Numbered from the stretch's first letter, positions 52,168-61,583 are shown. The stretch is 64,000 bases of DNA from CAMDPA01 sp963825625 (GCA_963825625.1 CAWGUF010000002.1:1-64000); one strand, 5' to 3'. Notes: generated from the sequence alone by a model not told the origin. Made by a program: numbers and translations.

Positions 52168-53253
52168 ATGACAACGGACTGGCTTGTTACAGGTATAGGC
52201 TCCATGCAGCGCCGCACACAGACGTCTCCTCCCACCCTCTCGAACGCCCCCGTCGAGCCCGTGACTGGCCCCGCCTTCCCCACCACCCGAATGCGCCGCA
52301 ACCGTGCCACCTCCTGGTCGCGCCGGCTGGTCGCGGAGAACGTCCTCACACCGGCCGACTTCATCTGGCCGATCTTCGTGGTGGAGGGTAACAACACGCG
52401 CGTGAAGGTCGACTCGATGCCCGGCGTCGAGCGCCTGTCCGCCGACCTGTGTGTGGCGGCCGCGCGCAAGGCGGCCGCGCTCGGCATCCCGGCCATCGCG
52501 CTGTTCCCCTATACCGACCCGAAGCTGAGAACCGAGGACGGACGCGAGGCGTTCAATCCCGACAACCTCGTCTGCCGTGCCACCCGCGCGATCAAGGACG
52601 CCGGCCTGGACATCGGCGTGATGCTCGACGTCGCCCTCGATCCCTACACCAGCCACGGCCACGACGGCCTTATGGAAGGCGGCGAGATCGTCAACGACAA
52701 GACGCTCGACGCCCTGGTCAAGCAATCCCTGGTGCAGGCCGAGGCAGGCTGCGACGTGATCGCGCCCTCCGACATGATGGACGGACGCATCGGCGCCATC
52801 CGGCAGGCGCTCGACGCTGACGGCTACCAGGCGACGCAGATCATGGCGTATTCGGCCAAGTACGCCTCCGCCTTCTACGGCCCGTTCCGCGATGCCGTCG
52901 GTTCTTCCGCCGCGTTGAAAGGCGACAAGCGCACCTACCAGATGGATTATGCGAACACGGACGAGGCGCTGCGCGAGGTCGCCCTCGACATCGCGGAGGG
53001 CGCCGACATGGTGATGGTCAAGCCCGGCATGCCCTATCTGGACGTCTGCCGCCGTGTGTCCGAGACGTTCGGCGTACCGACCTTCGCCTACCAGGTGTCC
53101 GGCGAATACGCGATGCTGGCCGGTGCTGCCGAGCGCGGCTGGCTCGACCACGACAAGGTGATGATCGAGAGCCTGATGGCATTCAAGCGCGCAGGTTGCG
53201 CAGGAATTCTGACCTATTTCGCCGTGCAGGCCGCCCAGGTGCTGACCGCCTGA
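52168..53253 (+). CDS. hemB: delta-aminolevulinic acid dehydratase (porphobilinogen synthase)
   Basis: A 361-residue HemB that joins two aminolevulinates. The two Schiff-base lysines are in MAYSAKYASAFYGPFRDA and MVMVKPGMPYLD. At the metal region it reads DVALDPYTSHGHDGL without the Cys triad, so it is the zinc-independent, magnesium-type enzyme usual in alphaproteobacteria. The first 30 residues are poorly conserved; an ATG at 52204 (MQRRTQ) is an alternative start. It feeds heme synthesis next to heme-related ccmB. Confidence 0.94.
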   Translation: MTTDWLVTGIGSMQRRTQTSPPTLSNAPVEPVTGPAFPTTRMRRNRATSWSRRLVAENVLTPADFIWPIFVVEGNNTRVKVDSMPGVERLSADLCVAAARKAAALGIPAIALFPYTDPKLRTEDGREAFNPDNLVCRATRAIKDAGLDIGVMLDVALDPYTSHGHDGLMEGGEIVNDKTLDALVKQSLVQAEAGCDVIAPSDMMDGRIGAIRQALDADGYQATQIMAYSAKYASAFYGPFRDAVGSSAALKGDKRTYQMDYANTDEALREVALDIAEGADMVMVKPGMPYLDVCRRVSETFGVPTFAYQVSGEYAMLAGAAERGWLDHDKVMIESLMAFKRAGCAGILTYFAVQAAQVLTA

Positions 53254-53370
53254 TCCGTCGAGCCGTCAGATGCACGCCTGCTCTGGCCCCTCCCGCACTC
53301 TCGGCTCACCCCTGTCAGGCGCCCGCCATGAGGCCGCCATGAACCCGCCGGAACCCGCAACGCACGAGCT

Positions 53371-54741
53371 TCAATGTGCCGTGCGGAACGGGGCGGACAG
53401 CGCCTTGGCCGCGACGTTGATACCGAACCGCATCCCGGCCAGAACCGGAATGCGCGTTGCCGCAATTGCAGCATGCAGTCTGCAATCATCGGGATCGATG
53501 ATCCCGGCGCGGGTTGCGAGCGCTGCAGCGATCCGTGCACACACCAACGACAGGGCAACTCCGGTACCGCCATAGCCGACATTCATGACGATGGAGCCGT
53601 TGCTGCCGGTCCGTTCGATTTGCGGCAGATCGGTGCTTGTCATGTGAAACCGGCCACCCCAGCATTCGGCGACGTCGAATTGGGTAGAGGGAAAACTCGC
53701 TTTCATGTGACGTTCCAGCGCAGCCAGAACGTCAGTGGGGACATGAAAATCATTGTCGCCTGCTTGCGAGAATTTCTCGATCCCGCCGAACACCAGATGG
53801 TCGTCGTGCTGACGATAGAACACGTAGGCCCTGTTGAGCTGAACCGTGAAAGTATTTCCCGCCGGCAGAGCGCCCAGTTGCTCCGGCCGAAGGCGCGGTG
53901 TTGCAAGCATGAAGTTGGACACGACCTTCGCACGCGCCTTTGTCGGCAGGTTGACCGAACGCGTATAGGCGTTGGTGCAGATGATCGCCTTCCTGGCCTC
54001 GATGGTTTGGCCGCCGGCAGACCTTATCTCCACGCCCGTGGGTGTTTCGCTGACGGCCTCCACGGCCGCGTGCTCTCTCACGTCAACGCCGATCTGCTGC
54101 GCTGCCAAGGCGAGTGCACGAACGGTCGCGTACGGATTGATGATGCTGCTTGACAGTTCCAGGCTGACCCGGCTGGCGCCGGGACGCACCGTCAGTCCTT
54201 CGCACGCAGTGGGATTGGCCTCCGACAGGCTGTGAGCGACCTCGCATTTCTCCAATGTCGTCGCAATACGCGACAGCGCCGAAGCAGTCAGGCGTCCGCC
54301 AGATTCGATCCGCAGCCGCGCCGGTTCTGTTTCACTGATCGGAACCTTCGTTTTGAGCCACTCAGCAACGGCATGGGTGCGCGTATTGAGGTATTTCAGC
54401 GCCCATGCGTGCTCAGCGTTTGCATCCGCGGTTACCAGCCAGATTGGGGCGGCCAATGGAGAAAGCATGCCGGCATTGCGCCCGCTGGCGCCGAAACCGG
54501 CGAATTTTGCTTCCAGCAATACGATGTAGGCGTCGGGCTCGGCTTGCGCGAGGCAGATTGCCGTCATCAAACCGGCAAAGCCGCCGCCGACGATGACGAC
54601 ATCCGCTTTTGACGGCCAATGCCGGTCATCATCGACCTGATCATTGCGCGTCGCACCAAGGTGCTGCCAATAGCTCTGTGGCTCTGCGGAAACGACCGCG
54701 GATTGCTGTTGGCGTACTGGCTGCCAGCCACTCGTGCTCAT
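53371..54741 (-). CDS. FAD-dependent amine/amino-acid oxidase (DAO family)
   Basis: A 456-residue flavoprotein: ADVVIVGGGFAGLMTAICLA (FAD dinucleotide site), KFAGFGASGRNAGMLSPLAA with the R-N-x-G block, and the C-terminal MNVGYGGTGVALSLVCARIA site. An N-terminal SYWQHLGATRNDQ segment matches gamma-glutamylputrescine oxidase-like members. It should oxidise a secondary or primary amine to an imine; the exact substrate is unknown. It stands alone. Confidence 0.88.
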   Translation of the reverse strand: MSTSGWQPVRQQQSAVVSAEPQSYWQHLGATRNDQVDDDRHWPSKADVVIVGGGFAGLMTAICLAQAEPDAYIVLLEAKFAGFGASGRNAGMLSPLAAPIWLVTADANAEHAWALKYLNTRTHAVAEWLKTKVPISETEPARLRIESGGRLTASALSRIATTLEKCEVAHSLSEANPTACEGLTVRPGASRVSLELSSSIINPYATVRALALAAQQIGVDVREHAAVEAVSETPTGVEIRSAGGQTIEARKAIICTNAYTRSVNLPTKARAKVVSNFMLATPRLRPEQLGALPAGNTFTVQLNRAYVFYRQHDDHLVFGGIEKFSQAGDNDFHVPTDVLAALERHMKASFPSTQFDVAECWGGRFHMTSTDLPQIERTGSNGSIVMNVGYGGTGVALSLVCARIAAALATRAGIIDPDDCRLHAAIAATRIPVLAGMRFGINVAAKALSAPFRTAH

Positions 54742-55254
54742 ACCATGTTACCTGGTGACTGACCCGAACGCGTCGCAGCAATTGGATTTGTCGTCTTGGT
54801 CAGTTTGACTGAAGAGATCTCTGATGGGCCCGCAAGCTTTAGAGAGATGGAGGTTATGCTCCGGGCTCAGCGGCACTGATGTCAGCAAGACTTCCGGCAA
54901 CCTGCACCGCAGGCCCCGCCACTTTCAGCGACACCTCACCGTGACCATGCTGCCTTTCGAGTGCTTTTGGAAAGTGATCCGCCGTCGTCGCGGCCCTCGC
55001 CGCCTTTGGATCATGGATCGGCTCGATTCGGTGTGTTCTGCCTATCGGCGATTGCCTGTTGACAGGGAACGGCGCTGGACGCTCCTTAGTCCTCTTGTTC
55101 AATCGCCGCGTAGCAAATCCAGTCGCGAAAATCCAGTCGACCTCCGTGCGGCTCGATCCGCCGCGCGGCATCGTACTCTGAGTTATCCACACAAAAAAGC
55201 GCGGCAGATCGTCCGAACAGACATCTTCGAGCTGGACGTTGACCCGAATGCCGG
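54742..55254. other. gap upstream of the FAD oxidase, possible small gene
   Basis: About 510 bases. A minus-strand frame at 54854-55258 (134 codons, MTGIRVNVQLEDVC start) and a plus-strand frame overlap here; neither has a clear ribosome site or a known pattern. It also borders the odd tail of nuoF, so decayed sequence is likely. Confidence 0.35.
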
Positions 55255-56697
55255 TCAAGGCTGGCTTTTGCCAGTCCGCGCGCGCGAAGCAACGCGATGC
55301 GCCGGCCGAGGCAGCTCATACGCGAGTCGACCGGTACGCCGGGGTGACCGGGCAGCGCCTTCCGCGCCCACCCGCCTGATGAAGAAGCTCGTAAAATGCA
55401 GATATGCTGGCGCTATTCCGCTGCCTGCTTGGTGCGCGGCCTGATACTGATCGATCCGCGCCTCGATCACGGGCCGGAAATTCCGTATCAGCCCCTGTAC
55501 CGGCCATGCCGCCGCATCGCCCAGCGCGCAGATCGTATGCCCTTCGATCTGCTTGGAAACATCGAACAGCTTGTCGATCTCGCTCTTGTCGGCGCGCCCC
55601 TCGGCCATGCGCTCCAGAACGCGCCACATCCAGCCTGTGCCCTCGCGGCACGGCGTGCACTGCCCGCAGCTCTCGTGCTTGTAGAAATAGGCGATACGCG
55701 CGATCGCCTTCACGATGTCGGTCGACTTGTCCATCACGATGATGGCGGCGGTGCCCAGCCCGCTCTTGAGCTTCGACAGGCTGTCGAAGTCCATCGTCAG
55801 GTCCTGGCACACGTCCGTCGGCAGGCACGGCATCGAAGAGCCGCCCGGAATCACCGTCAGCAGGTTGTCCCAGCCGCCGCGGACACCACCGGCATGCCGC
55901 TCGATGAGTTCACGCAGCCCAATCCCCATTTCCTCTTCGACCACGCACGGCTGCTCGACGTGGCCGGAGATCTGGAACAGCTTGGTGCCGGTGTTGTTGG
56001 GCTTGCCGATGCCTGCGAACCACGCCGCCCCGCGGCGCAGAATGGTCGGCACCACGGCAATCGATTCGACATTGTTGACCGTCGTCGGCGCCCCATAAAG
56101 ACCAACACCTGCCGGGAATGGCGGTTTCAGGCGCGGCTGCCCCTTCTTGCCCTCCAGGCTTTCCAACAGCGCAGTCTCTTCGCCGCAGATGTAGGCTCCG
56201 CCACCGTGGTGGACGTGGAGGTCGAAATCCCAACCGTGGATGTTGTTCTTGCCGATCAGCTTCGCCGCGTAGGCCTCGTCGATGGCCGCCTGCAGATGCT
56301 CACGCTCCCGGATGAACTCGCCGCGCACATAAATGTAGCAGGTATGCGCCCGCATCGCGAAGGACGCGACGAGACACCCCTCGATGAAGATATGCGGATC
56401 ATGCCGCATGATCTCGCGGTCCTTGCAGGAGCCGGGTTCCGATTCGTCGGCATTGACCACAAGATAGGATGGCCGGGGATCGTTCTTCGGCATGAACGAC
56501 CACTTGAGCCCGGTAGGAAAGCCAGCCCCGCCACGGCCGCGCAGCCCCGACGCTTTCACCTCGTTGATGATCCAGTCATGGCCCTGCTCAATCAGGGTCT
56601 TCGTGCCGTCCCACGTCCCCCGGCGGCGTGCTGCTTCAAGCCGCCAGTCATGGAAGCCGTAGATGTTTGTGAAGATGCGGTCCTTGTCAGCGAGCAT
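55255..56697 (-). CDS. nuoF: NADH-quinone oxidoreductase subunit F, isolated, with extra C-terminal tail
   Basis: A 480-residue NuoF: FMN/NADH site ASGLRGRGGAGFPTGLKWSF, VNADESEPGSCKDREIM, GGGAYICGEETALLESLEGK, and the N3 cluster ESCGQCTPCREGTGW with the fourth Cys in HTICALGDAAAWPVQ. This subunit takes electrons from NADH in complex I. The core ends near residue 415. A further ~60 residues, rich in Arg and Ala and with no similarity I can place, extend it. No other nuo gene is near, although nuoE and nuoG normally flank it. The gene lies in a YgiQ/nuoF minus-strand pair. Confidence 0.88.
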   Translation of the reverse strand: MLADKDRIFTNIYGFHDWRLEAARRRGTWDGTKTLIEQGHDWIINEVKASGLRGRGGAGFPTGLKWSFMPKNDPRPSYLVVNADESEPGSCKDREIMRHDPHIFIEGCLVASFAMRAHTCYIYVRGEFIREREHLQAAIDEAYAAKLIGKNNIHGWDFDLHVHHGGGAYICGEETALLESLEGKKGQPRLKPPFPAGVGLYGAPTTVNNVESIAVVPTILRRGAAWFAGIGKPNNTGTKLFQISGHVEQPCVVEEEMGIGLRELIERHAGGVRGGWDNLLTVIPGGSSMPCLPTDVCQDLTMDFDSLSKLKSGLGTAAIIVMDKSTDIVKAIARIAYFYKHESCGQCTPCREGTGWMWRVLERMAEGRADKSEIDKLFDVSKQIEGHTICALGDAAAWPVQGLIRNFRPVIEARIDQYQAAHQAGSGIAPAYLHFTSFFIRRVGAEGAARSPRRTGRLAYELPRPAHRVASRARTGKSQP

Positions 56698-56787
56698 GTG
56701 CGGGCCGTCTGTGGTTGCGCGGTGTCCTGCCGGAAAGCAGCAGTAGACCAGTGCGCCGCGATGCTCAAGGGCGCAGAGGCACGCAAC

Positions 56788-58935
56788 TCACCGCCGCTTG
56801 CCCGCCTTCTCCTTGCCCGCTGGTCGCGTGCCTGGATTTGCGACACGTGATGTACCCATCCCGACGCCCTTGGTCGTGAAGCGCTGACCGCCGTGCTTCT
56901 GTCCCAGTCGTTTGCCCTCGCCACCGGTGAGGCCGGTGCCCGCGGGCTGGTGGGCCGGCACCAGCTGATGCTTGCCCGGCCCGATCAGGTCAGCCCGCCC
57001 CATGGCCTTCAGCGTCTCGCGCAACAAGGGCCAGTTTTCGGGATCGTGGTAGCGCAGGAACGCCTTGTGCAATCGGCGCTGCCTCAGGCCTCGCACGGTC
57101 TCCAGCTCCTCGGACGCCCCGCGACGCACCGCCTTCAACGGGTTCTTGCCGGAGTGGTACATCGCGGTTGCCAGCGCCATTGGCGAGGGCAGGAACGTCT
57201 GCACCTGATCGGCGCGATACTTGTTCTTCTTCAGCCACAGCGCCAGCTGCAGCATGTCATCGTCGGTGGTGCCGGGATGCGCCGCGATGAAATAGGGGAT
57301 GAGAAAGTATTTCTTTCCTGCCTGTGCGACAGCGGCGTCGAACAGCTGCTTGAAGCGGTCGTACGTCCCGATGCCCGGCTTCATCATCTTCGATAAAGGC
57401 CCGTCCTCGGTATGCTCGGGAGCGATCTTCAGATAGCCGCCGACGTGATGCGTCACCAGCTCCTTGATATACGTCGGGCTCTTGACCGCGAGGTCGTAGC
57501 GCACGCCCGAGGCGACGTTCACCTTCTTGATCCCCGGCAATTCCCGCGCCTTCCGGTAGAGCGAGATCAGCGCCTCGTGGCTGGTATTCAGGTTCTCGCA
57601 AATGCCCGGATAGACGCAGGACAGCCGGCGGCACGACGCCTCTATCTTCGGGTCCTTGCAGGCCATGCGATACATGTTGGCGGTCGGCCCGCCGATGTCG
57701 GAGATGTGCCCCGTGAAGCCCGGCGTCTTGTCCCGGATCGCCTCGATCTCCTTGAGGACCGAGCCTTCCGAGCGATTCTGGATGATGCGGCCCTCGTGCT
57801 CGGTTATAGAGCAGAATGTACAGCCGCCAAAGCACCCGCGCATGATCGTGACCGAGTGCTTGATCATATCCCACGCGGGTATCTTTGCATCGCCATAGGC
57901 GGGATGCGGCCCTCGCGCATAGGGCAGCTCATAGACCGCGTCCATCTCCTCGGTGGTCAGCGGGATCGGCGGCGGCGTCACCCACAGTTCACGGTCGCCG
58001 TGCTGCTGCACCAGAGCACGCGCATTGCCGGGATTGCTTTCCCGGTGCAGAACCCGCGAGGCGCGTGAATAAGTCTCCGGATCGGCCGCGACCTGCTCGA
58101 ACGACGGCAGCCGCACGACCGCCTGGACACCGCGCGCCATGCGCGCCCCCTCATCCGGGCTGTCGATGTCGTCAGCGTGAAGCTCGACCCACCCCTCCGG
58201 AACCGCAGCCCGCATCAACGCCAGGCCGCGGATGTCGGCCATATCATCGAAGTTTGCCGCCCCTTTTCGGCGTTGTGCCGCAGCCATCCGGTGCGCGACC
58301 TCGACGACGGCCCGCTCGGCGTTGCCGTAGATCAGCACGTCGGCCTTCGAATCCACCAGCACGGATCGGCGCACTTTGTCGGACCAATAATCGTAGTGCG
58401 CGATCCGGCGTAGCGAAGCCTCGATCCCCCCGATGACAATCGGCGTATCCTTGTAGGCTTCCCGGCACCGCTGCGCATAGACGATCACCGAGCGATCCGG
58501 CCGCTTTCCGCCCTCGCCGCCGGGTGTGTAGGCATCGTTGTGGCGCAATCGGCGGTCAGCCGTGTAGCGGTTGACCATCGAATCCATATTGCCGCCAGTG
58601 ACGCCGAAGAACAGCGTGGGTCTGCCCAGCGCCTTGAACGGTTCCGGGCTCTGCCAATCGGGTTGCGACAGGATCCCGACGCGAAAGCCTTGCGCCTCCA
58701 GCAACCGTCCGATGATCGCCATGCCGAAGCTGGGGTGGTCGACATAGGCATCGCCCGTCACCAGGATGATATCGCACTGGTCCCAGCCCAGCAGATCCAT
58801 CTCTTCCCGGCTCATCGGCAGCAGTTGCGCGGTACCCAGCCGCGATGCCCAGTGTTTCCGATAGGAGAACAATGGCTTCGGTGGAGCCGCTGGCGCGGCT
58901 CCGGCTGGTGAATTTGCGACGTAGAGTGTGGGCAT
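56788..58935 (-). CDS. YgiQ family radical SAM protein
   Basis: A 715-residue YgiQ-type protein. N-terminal B12-binding-like part: YVDHPSFGMAIIGRLLEAQG and FFGVTGGNMDSMVNRYTAD. Radical SAM site IMRGCFGGCTFCSITEHEGR (Cys-x3-Cys-x2-Cys), then SDIGGPTANMYRM and the C-terminal DUF3362 with FLPSPMALATAMYHSGKNPL. The tail is basic (GTRPAGKEKAGKRR). Its reaction is unknown. I start at the ATG at 58935; the frame is open upstream without a ribosome site. The stop lies 90 bases before nuoF. Confidence 0.92.
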   Translation of the reverse strand: MPTLYVANSPAGAAPAAPPKPLFSYRKHWASRLGTAQLLPMSREEMDLLGWDQCDIILVTGDAYVDHPSFGMAIIGRLLEAQGFRVGILSQPDWQSPEPFKALGRPTLFFGVTGGNMDSMVNRYTADRRLRHNDAYTPGGEGGKRPDRSVIVYAQRCREAYKDTPIVIGGIEASLRRIAHYDYWSDKVRRSVLVDSKADVLIYGNAERAVVEVAHRMAAAQRRKGAANFDDMADIRGLALMRAAVPEGWVELHADDIDSPDEGARMARGVQAVVRLPSFEQVAADPETYSRASRVLHRESNPGNARALVQQHGDRELWVTPPPIPLTTEEMDAVYELPYARGPHPAYGDAKIPAWDMIKHSVTIMRGCFGGCTFCSITEHEGRIIQNRSEGSVLKEIEAIRDKTPGFTGHISDIGGPTANMYRMACKDPKIEASCRRLSCVYPGICENLNTSHEALISLYRKARELPGIKKVNVASGVRYDLAVKSPTYIKELVTHHVGGYLKIAPEHTEDGPLSKMMKPGIGTYDRFKQLFDAAVAQAGKKYFLIPYFIAAHPGTTDDDMLQLALWLKKNKYRADQVQTFLPSPMALATAMYHSGKNPLKAVRRGASEELETVRGLRQRRLHKAFLRYHDPENWPLLRETLKAMGRADLIGPGKHQLVPAHQPAGTGLTGGEGKRLGQKHGGQRFTTKGVGMGTSRVANPGTRPAGKEKAGKRR

Positions 58936-59033
58936 GACATGCACCGCAGCGGGCTGAACCTGATAGCCCGCACATACCAGAAGACCGCGCCCCTGTCCGC
59001 GATTACCTTCACGATCTGGCCGCGGGCTTCGTG

Positions 59034-59705
59034 TCAGCCCCTGCGGCCGAACCCGGCGCTGCACTGACGGCCGGCAAACCCCGCTGAAACGCGGCCTGCC
59101 GCCAGGGCAGGCCTCAAGCCCCGACCGCCGGACGCCGGAGGCGGCAAGCTGCCGCGACTGCGCGCAGGCTTGGCCCCTTCCCCGTTGCCAGTGGTATTGA
59201 CGACTTTGCCTGTCCCCTGAGCAGCCCCGGCAGCGGCCGCTTTGGGCGGCGGCGGCGGCAAGCGGATCGACTTGGCCCCTGTGCTGCCAATCAGTCGCCA
59301 TGCGAGCACGCCCAGCCCGAAAACGCCGAGCCCCATCAACACCATCCAGATTGTACCGGCCATATCCGAACGAGTTGGCACCGGCGGAAGAGCGTTCATC
59401 CCGCCAGCCGACAGCAGTGTCTCGAGTTGTTCGGGCGAAAACGACAGGTAGCGGGTGCTGGAGCCGATGTAGCCGACCCACTTTCCCCCGCCGTTGCGCT
59501 TATGCAGATAGCCGAGATCGATATAGCTGCCGTCGGCCCGCTGCAGTGCCGGCACATCCGGCAGGTCGACGACACGCTCGACGGTGTCGCCGCGGCTCAG
59601 GCCCGGAAGCGGAATTACAAATCCCTTGCGCTTCGCCTCTGCGTCGGTACCCAGACCGGCCGCCGCGATGATCGCACAGATGAGAGCAAAGACAACCCGT
59701 AGCAC
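59034..59705 (-). CDS. exported membrane protein, hypothetical
   Basis: A 223-residue protein with a signal peptide (LRVVFALICAIIAAAGLGTD), a short conserved region (GFVIPLPGLSRGDTVERVVD and SYIDLGYLHKRNGGGKWVGY), one central membrane helix (MAGTIWMVLMGLGVFGLGVL) and a Pro/Ala/Gly-rich tail (RLPPPPPKAAAAGAAQ). The start is a GTG at 59705 with GGGAGG upstream. I do not recognise it; single-pass topology with the N-terminal part outside is likely. Confidence 0.75.
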   Translation of the reverse strand: MLRVVFALICAIIAAAGLGTDAEAKRKGFVIPLPGLSRGDTVERVVDLPDVPALQRADGSYIDLGYLHKRNGGGKWVGYIGSSTRYLSFSPEQLETLLSAGGMNALPPVPTRSDMAGTIWMVLMGLGVFGLGVLAWRLIGSTGAKSIRLPPPPPKAAAAGAAQGTGKVVNTTGNGEGAKPARSRGSLPPPASGGRGLRPALAAGRVSAGFAGRQCSAGFGRRG

Positions 59706-59772
59706 CAAAATACCTCCCGACTTGCATCTGCCGGCTGTGCTTGTCCAGGCAACTCCAGGCCGGCCAAAGCAC

Positions 59773-59941
59773 CTAGTGGCCTGTCGCGCCCAAATCGCTA
59801 CAATAGCGGTAACCGTTGACGATTGAGGCACGACATGAAGGCCACTAGCAACATCAATGACTTAGCGAGGCGTTTATCGCGCATTAATTGACCGATGGGT
59901 GCGGCAAGGTCGGTATCAATTAAGGCGCGACGCCTCACTAG
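59773..59941. repeat. twin-hairpin repeat, copy 4 (divergent sequence, same architecture)
   Basis: Hairpin A (59773-59848) starts CTAGTGGCCT and closes with AGGCCACTAG; the 3' arm carries a 4-base bulge ATGA before GTCG/CGAC-type pairing resumes. Hairpin B (59862-59941) pairs TTAGCGAGGCG with CGCCTCACTAG, a 5'-arm bulge TTAT, then CGCGCATTAATTGA with TCAATTAAGGCGCG. The linker CAACATCAATGAC resembles that of copies 1-3, and the length (169) is the same, but the stems share almost no sequence with them. Confidence 0.75.
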
Positions 59942-60102
59942 CAAGACTACGCAATCAGCCCTGCGAACAGGTTAAACCGTCCCAGGTTGCGCTTGCATGC
60001 CACAATGGTTTGGGAGTTGCGGCCCGGCGGTATAAGGTATGGCGTCCACCGCAGCCGGCCAGCAGACGACAACCGCCGGCAGGTCAATGGGAGCCGACGC
60101 CG

Positions 60103-60318
60103 ATGCCCGCCCATATTCTGGGTTCGATCATTCTTGCAGTGCCGGCGCTGGCTATCGCTTGGGCCCTACTCTGGCGACGGCACACGCCGATCTTCTGGTT
60201 TGCGGCGGCGCTGATCCTTGTCGGCATCGGCTACCTGTCGACCACCGGCGCTGTCGACGACGTGGCCCGCGCCGTCGCTCCCAACCTGATTGCACCAGCC
60301 AAGGCTCCCGCCAGCTGA
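60103..60318 (+). CDS. small membrane protein, hypothetical
   Basis: 71 residues: two hydrophobic helices (ILGSIILAVPALAIAWALLW and IFWFAAALILVGIGYLSTTG) separated by a basic turn (RRHTP), and a short Ala/Pro tail. GGGAG lies 9 bases before the ATG. It converges with the TIR gene. Unknown family. Confidence 0.6.
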   Translation: MPAHILGSIILAVPALAIAWALLWRRHTPIFWFAAALILVGIGYLSTTGAVDDVARAVAPNLIAPAKAPAS

Positions 60319-60338
60319 ACCCCCAACTGACCCCGCCG

Positions 60339-61583
60339 TCACATGCTCTGCCGGATCTGACTGCGCGCATGCGCAATCGTCTCGCGCACCTTGCCGGCGA
60401 GACGCTCTGTATCGTTGGCAAACTGGCTGTTGCGAACCTCGACGAAGTTTCGCCGCCTGAAGGGAACCAGATCGACCGGCAATTGGTCCTCGCGCGGCAG
60501 CTGGGCCCCGTCTACCAGGACGGGAATGACGGGAATACCGCGTGACAGCGCGGATCTGATCTCACGCCGTACCAGGTCACGAGGATCCATCAACCGCGCT
60601 ATTCCGCTGGCATCGGTCAGTTGCGCCCAACGGCGACCGATCACGGCTAGAAACACATCACAGGCCTCGATCTGCTCGCGCAGATGCTCGACATAATCCA
60701 CGCCGGCGGGAATGTCGTCGGTATCGATAAACACGTTGTCACCGCCGAACGCCGCAGACAGATGATCGTGCAGCCTGCCCGCCGCTGCCTCGGTATCCTC
60801 GCGCCGATAGTTTATGAAGATGCGACCATTCGACGAAGGACGCGGCCGGTCGGCCTGGGCAACCAGCCGGCCACTGTGGATGCGCTGCAGGATCTCCGCA
60901 ATCAACCGGGCCTTTGCCGACGTCGACCATTGCAACCGTGCATGGTTGCCGCTTTCGAATACCTCCGGCTCGTTGCGGCCCTCGATCATATCGTTGCGCG
61001 ACAGACCATTGCGATCGGCAAGCTCCTTCAACCCGACGAAATCCACCCCGTAGAGCAGACTGATGATGCGCGCCAGATCGACCTTGTGCGTCTCATCGAT
61101 CCGGATCGGAAATGGCGAAGGACCGCGACCAAAACCAAATGCCGCAGCGACCCCCACGGCCCGCGGGCCGAGCAGAGCCTGATTGAGATCCGCCATCACT
61201 TTCCGGCAGCGATGCTCCAGCGCAGCAAACCCGAATTTTTCGTCGCGCATGTACCAATGAGCGAAATACGCGTGTCGATTCTGGTTCAGAAACTCGTTGT
61301 AGTTGAACAGAACGTTGTACTCGAGACGCTGCATGGTCGCCTCGGAGACACGCCCGGATAAATCGATCCCCGTGATGTCCGCTTCCGCGCGGATCGAGAA
61401 CACCCGCCCCTGGCCGGTTCCGACGTTGCGCAATGCGATGGCCGCCACGGGCGGCGCCAATTCAGTCTGATCGCGGCGCAACCGCTGTGCTGAATAGTGT
61501 ATCGCATACACGTTGTCTGGCGAGGCAAACACCTCTCCCACGACCCGCTTCGCGGCCTCGCGCCCCCGGAAATTGGTCTGCAT
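60339..61583 (-). CDS. TIR-domain protein with uncharacterised N-terminal domain (putative NADase effector)
   Basis: A 414-residue soluble protein. Residues 253-395 are a TIR domain: GRIFINYRREDTEAAAGRLH, NVFIDTDDIPAGVDYVEHL, EACDVFLAVIGRRWAQ, and DPRDLVRREIRSALSRGIPV, where Glu341 aligns with the catalytic Glu of SARM1-type NADases. Residues about 13-235 form a separate domain with NVYAIHYSAQRL, PPVAAIALRNVGTGQGRVFS, AHWYMRDEKFGFAALEHR and KVDLARIISLLYGVDFVGL. I recall this pattern as a widespread stand-alone bacterial family of unknown function. The ATG at 61583 has GGGAGAAAC upstream. No membrane segment, no partner effector. A single-gene defence role is inferred. Confidence 0.85.
   Translation of the reverse strand: MQTNFRGREAAKRVVGEVFASPDNVYAIHYSAQRLRRDQTELAPPVAAIALRNVGTGQGRVFSIRAEADITGIDLSGRVSEATMQRLEYNVLFNYNEFLNQNRHAYFAHWYMRDEKFGFAALEHRCRKVMADLNQALLGPRAVGVAAAFGFGRGPSPFPIRIDETHKVDLARIISLLYGVDFVGLKELADRNGLSRNDMIEGRNEPEVFESGNHARLQWSTSAKARLIAEILQRIHSGRLVAQADRPRPSSNGRIFINYRREDTEAAAGRLHDHLSAAFGGDNVFIDTDDIPAGVDYVEHLREQIEACDVFLAVIGRRWAQLTDASGIARLMDPRDLVRREIRSALSRGIPVIPVLVDGAQLPREDQLPVDLVPFRRRNFVEVRNSQFANDTERLAGKVRETIAHARSQIRQSM

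Noticed and set aside
59834..59890. 18-codon frame starting MKATSNINDLARR
   Set aside because: It lies across the two hairpins of the fourth repeat element; the repeat explains the sequence better.
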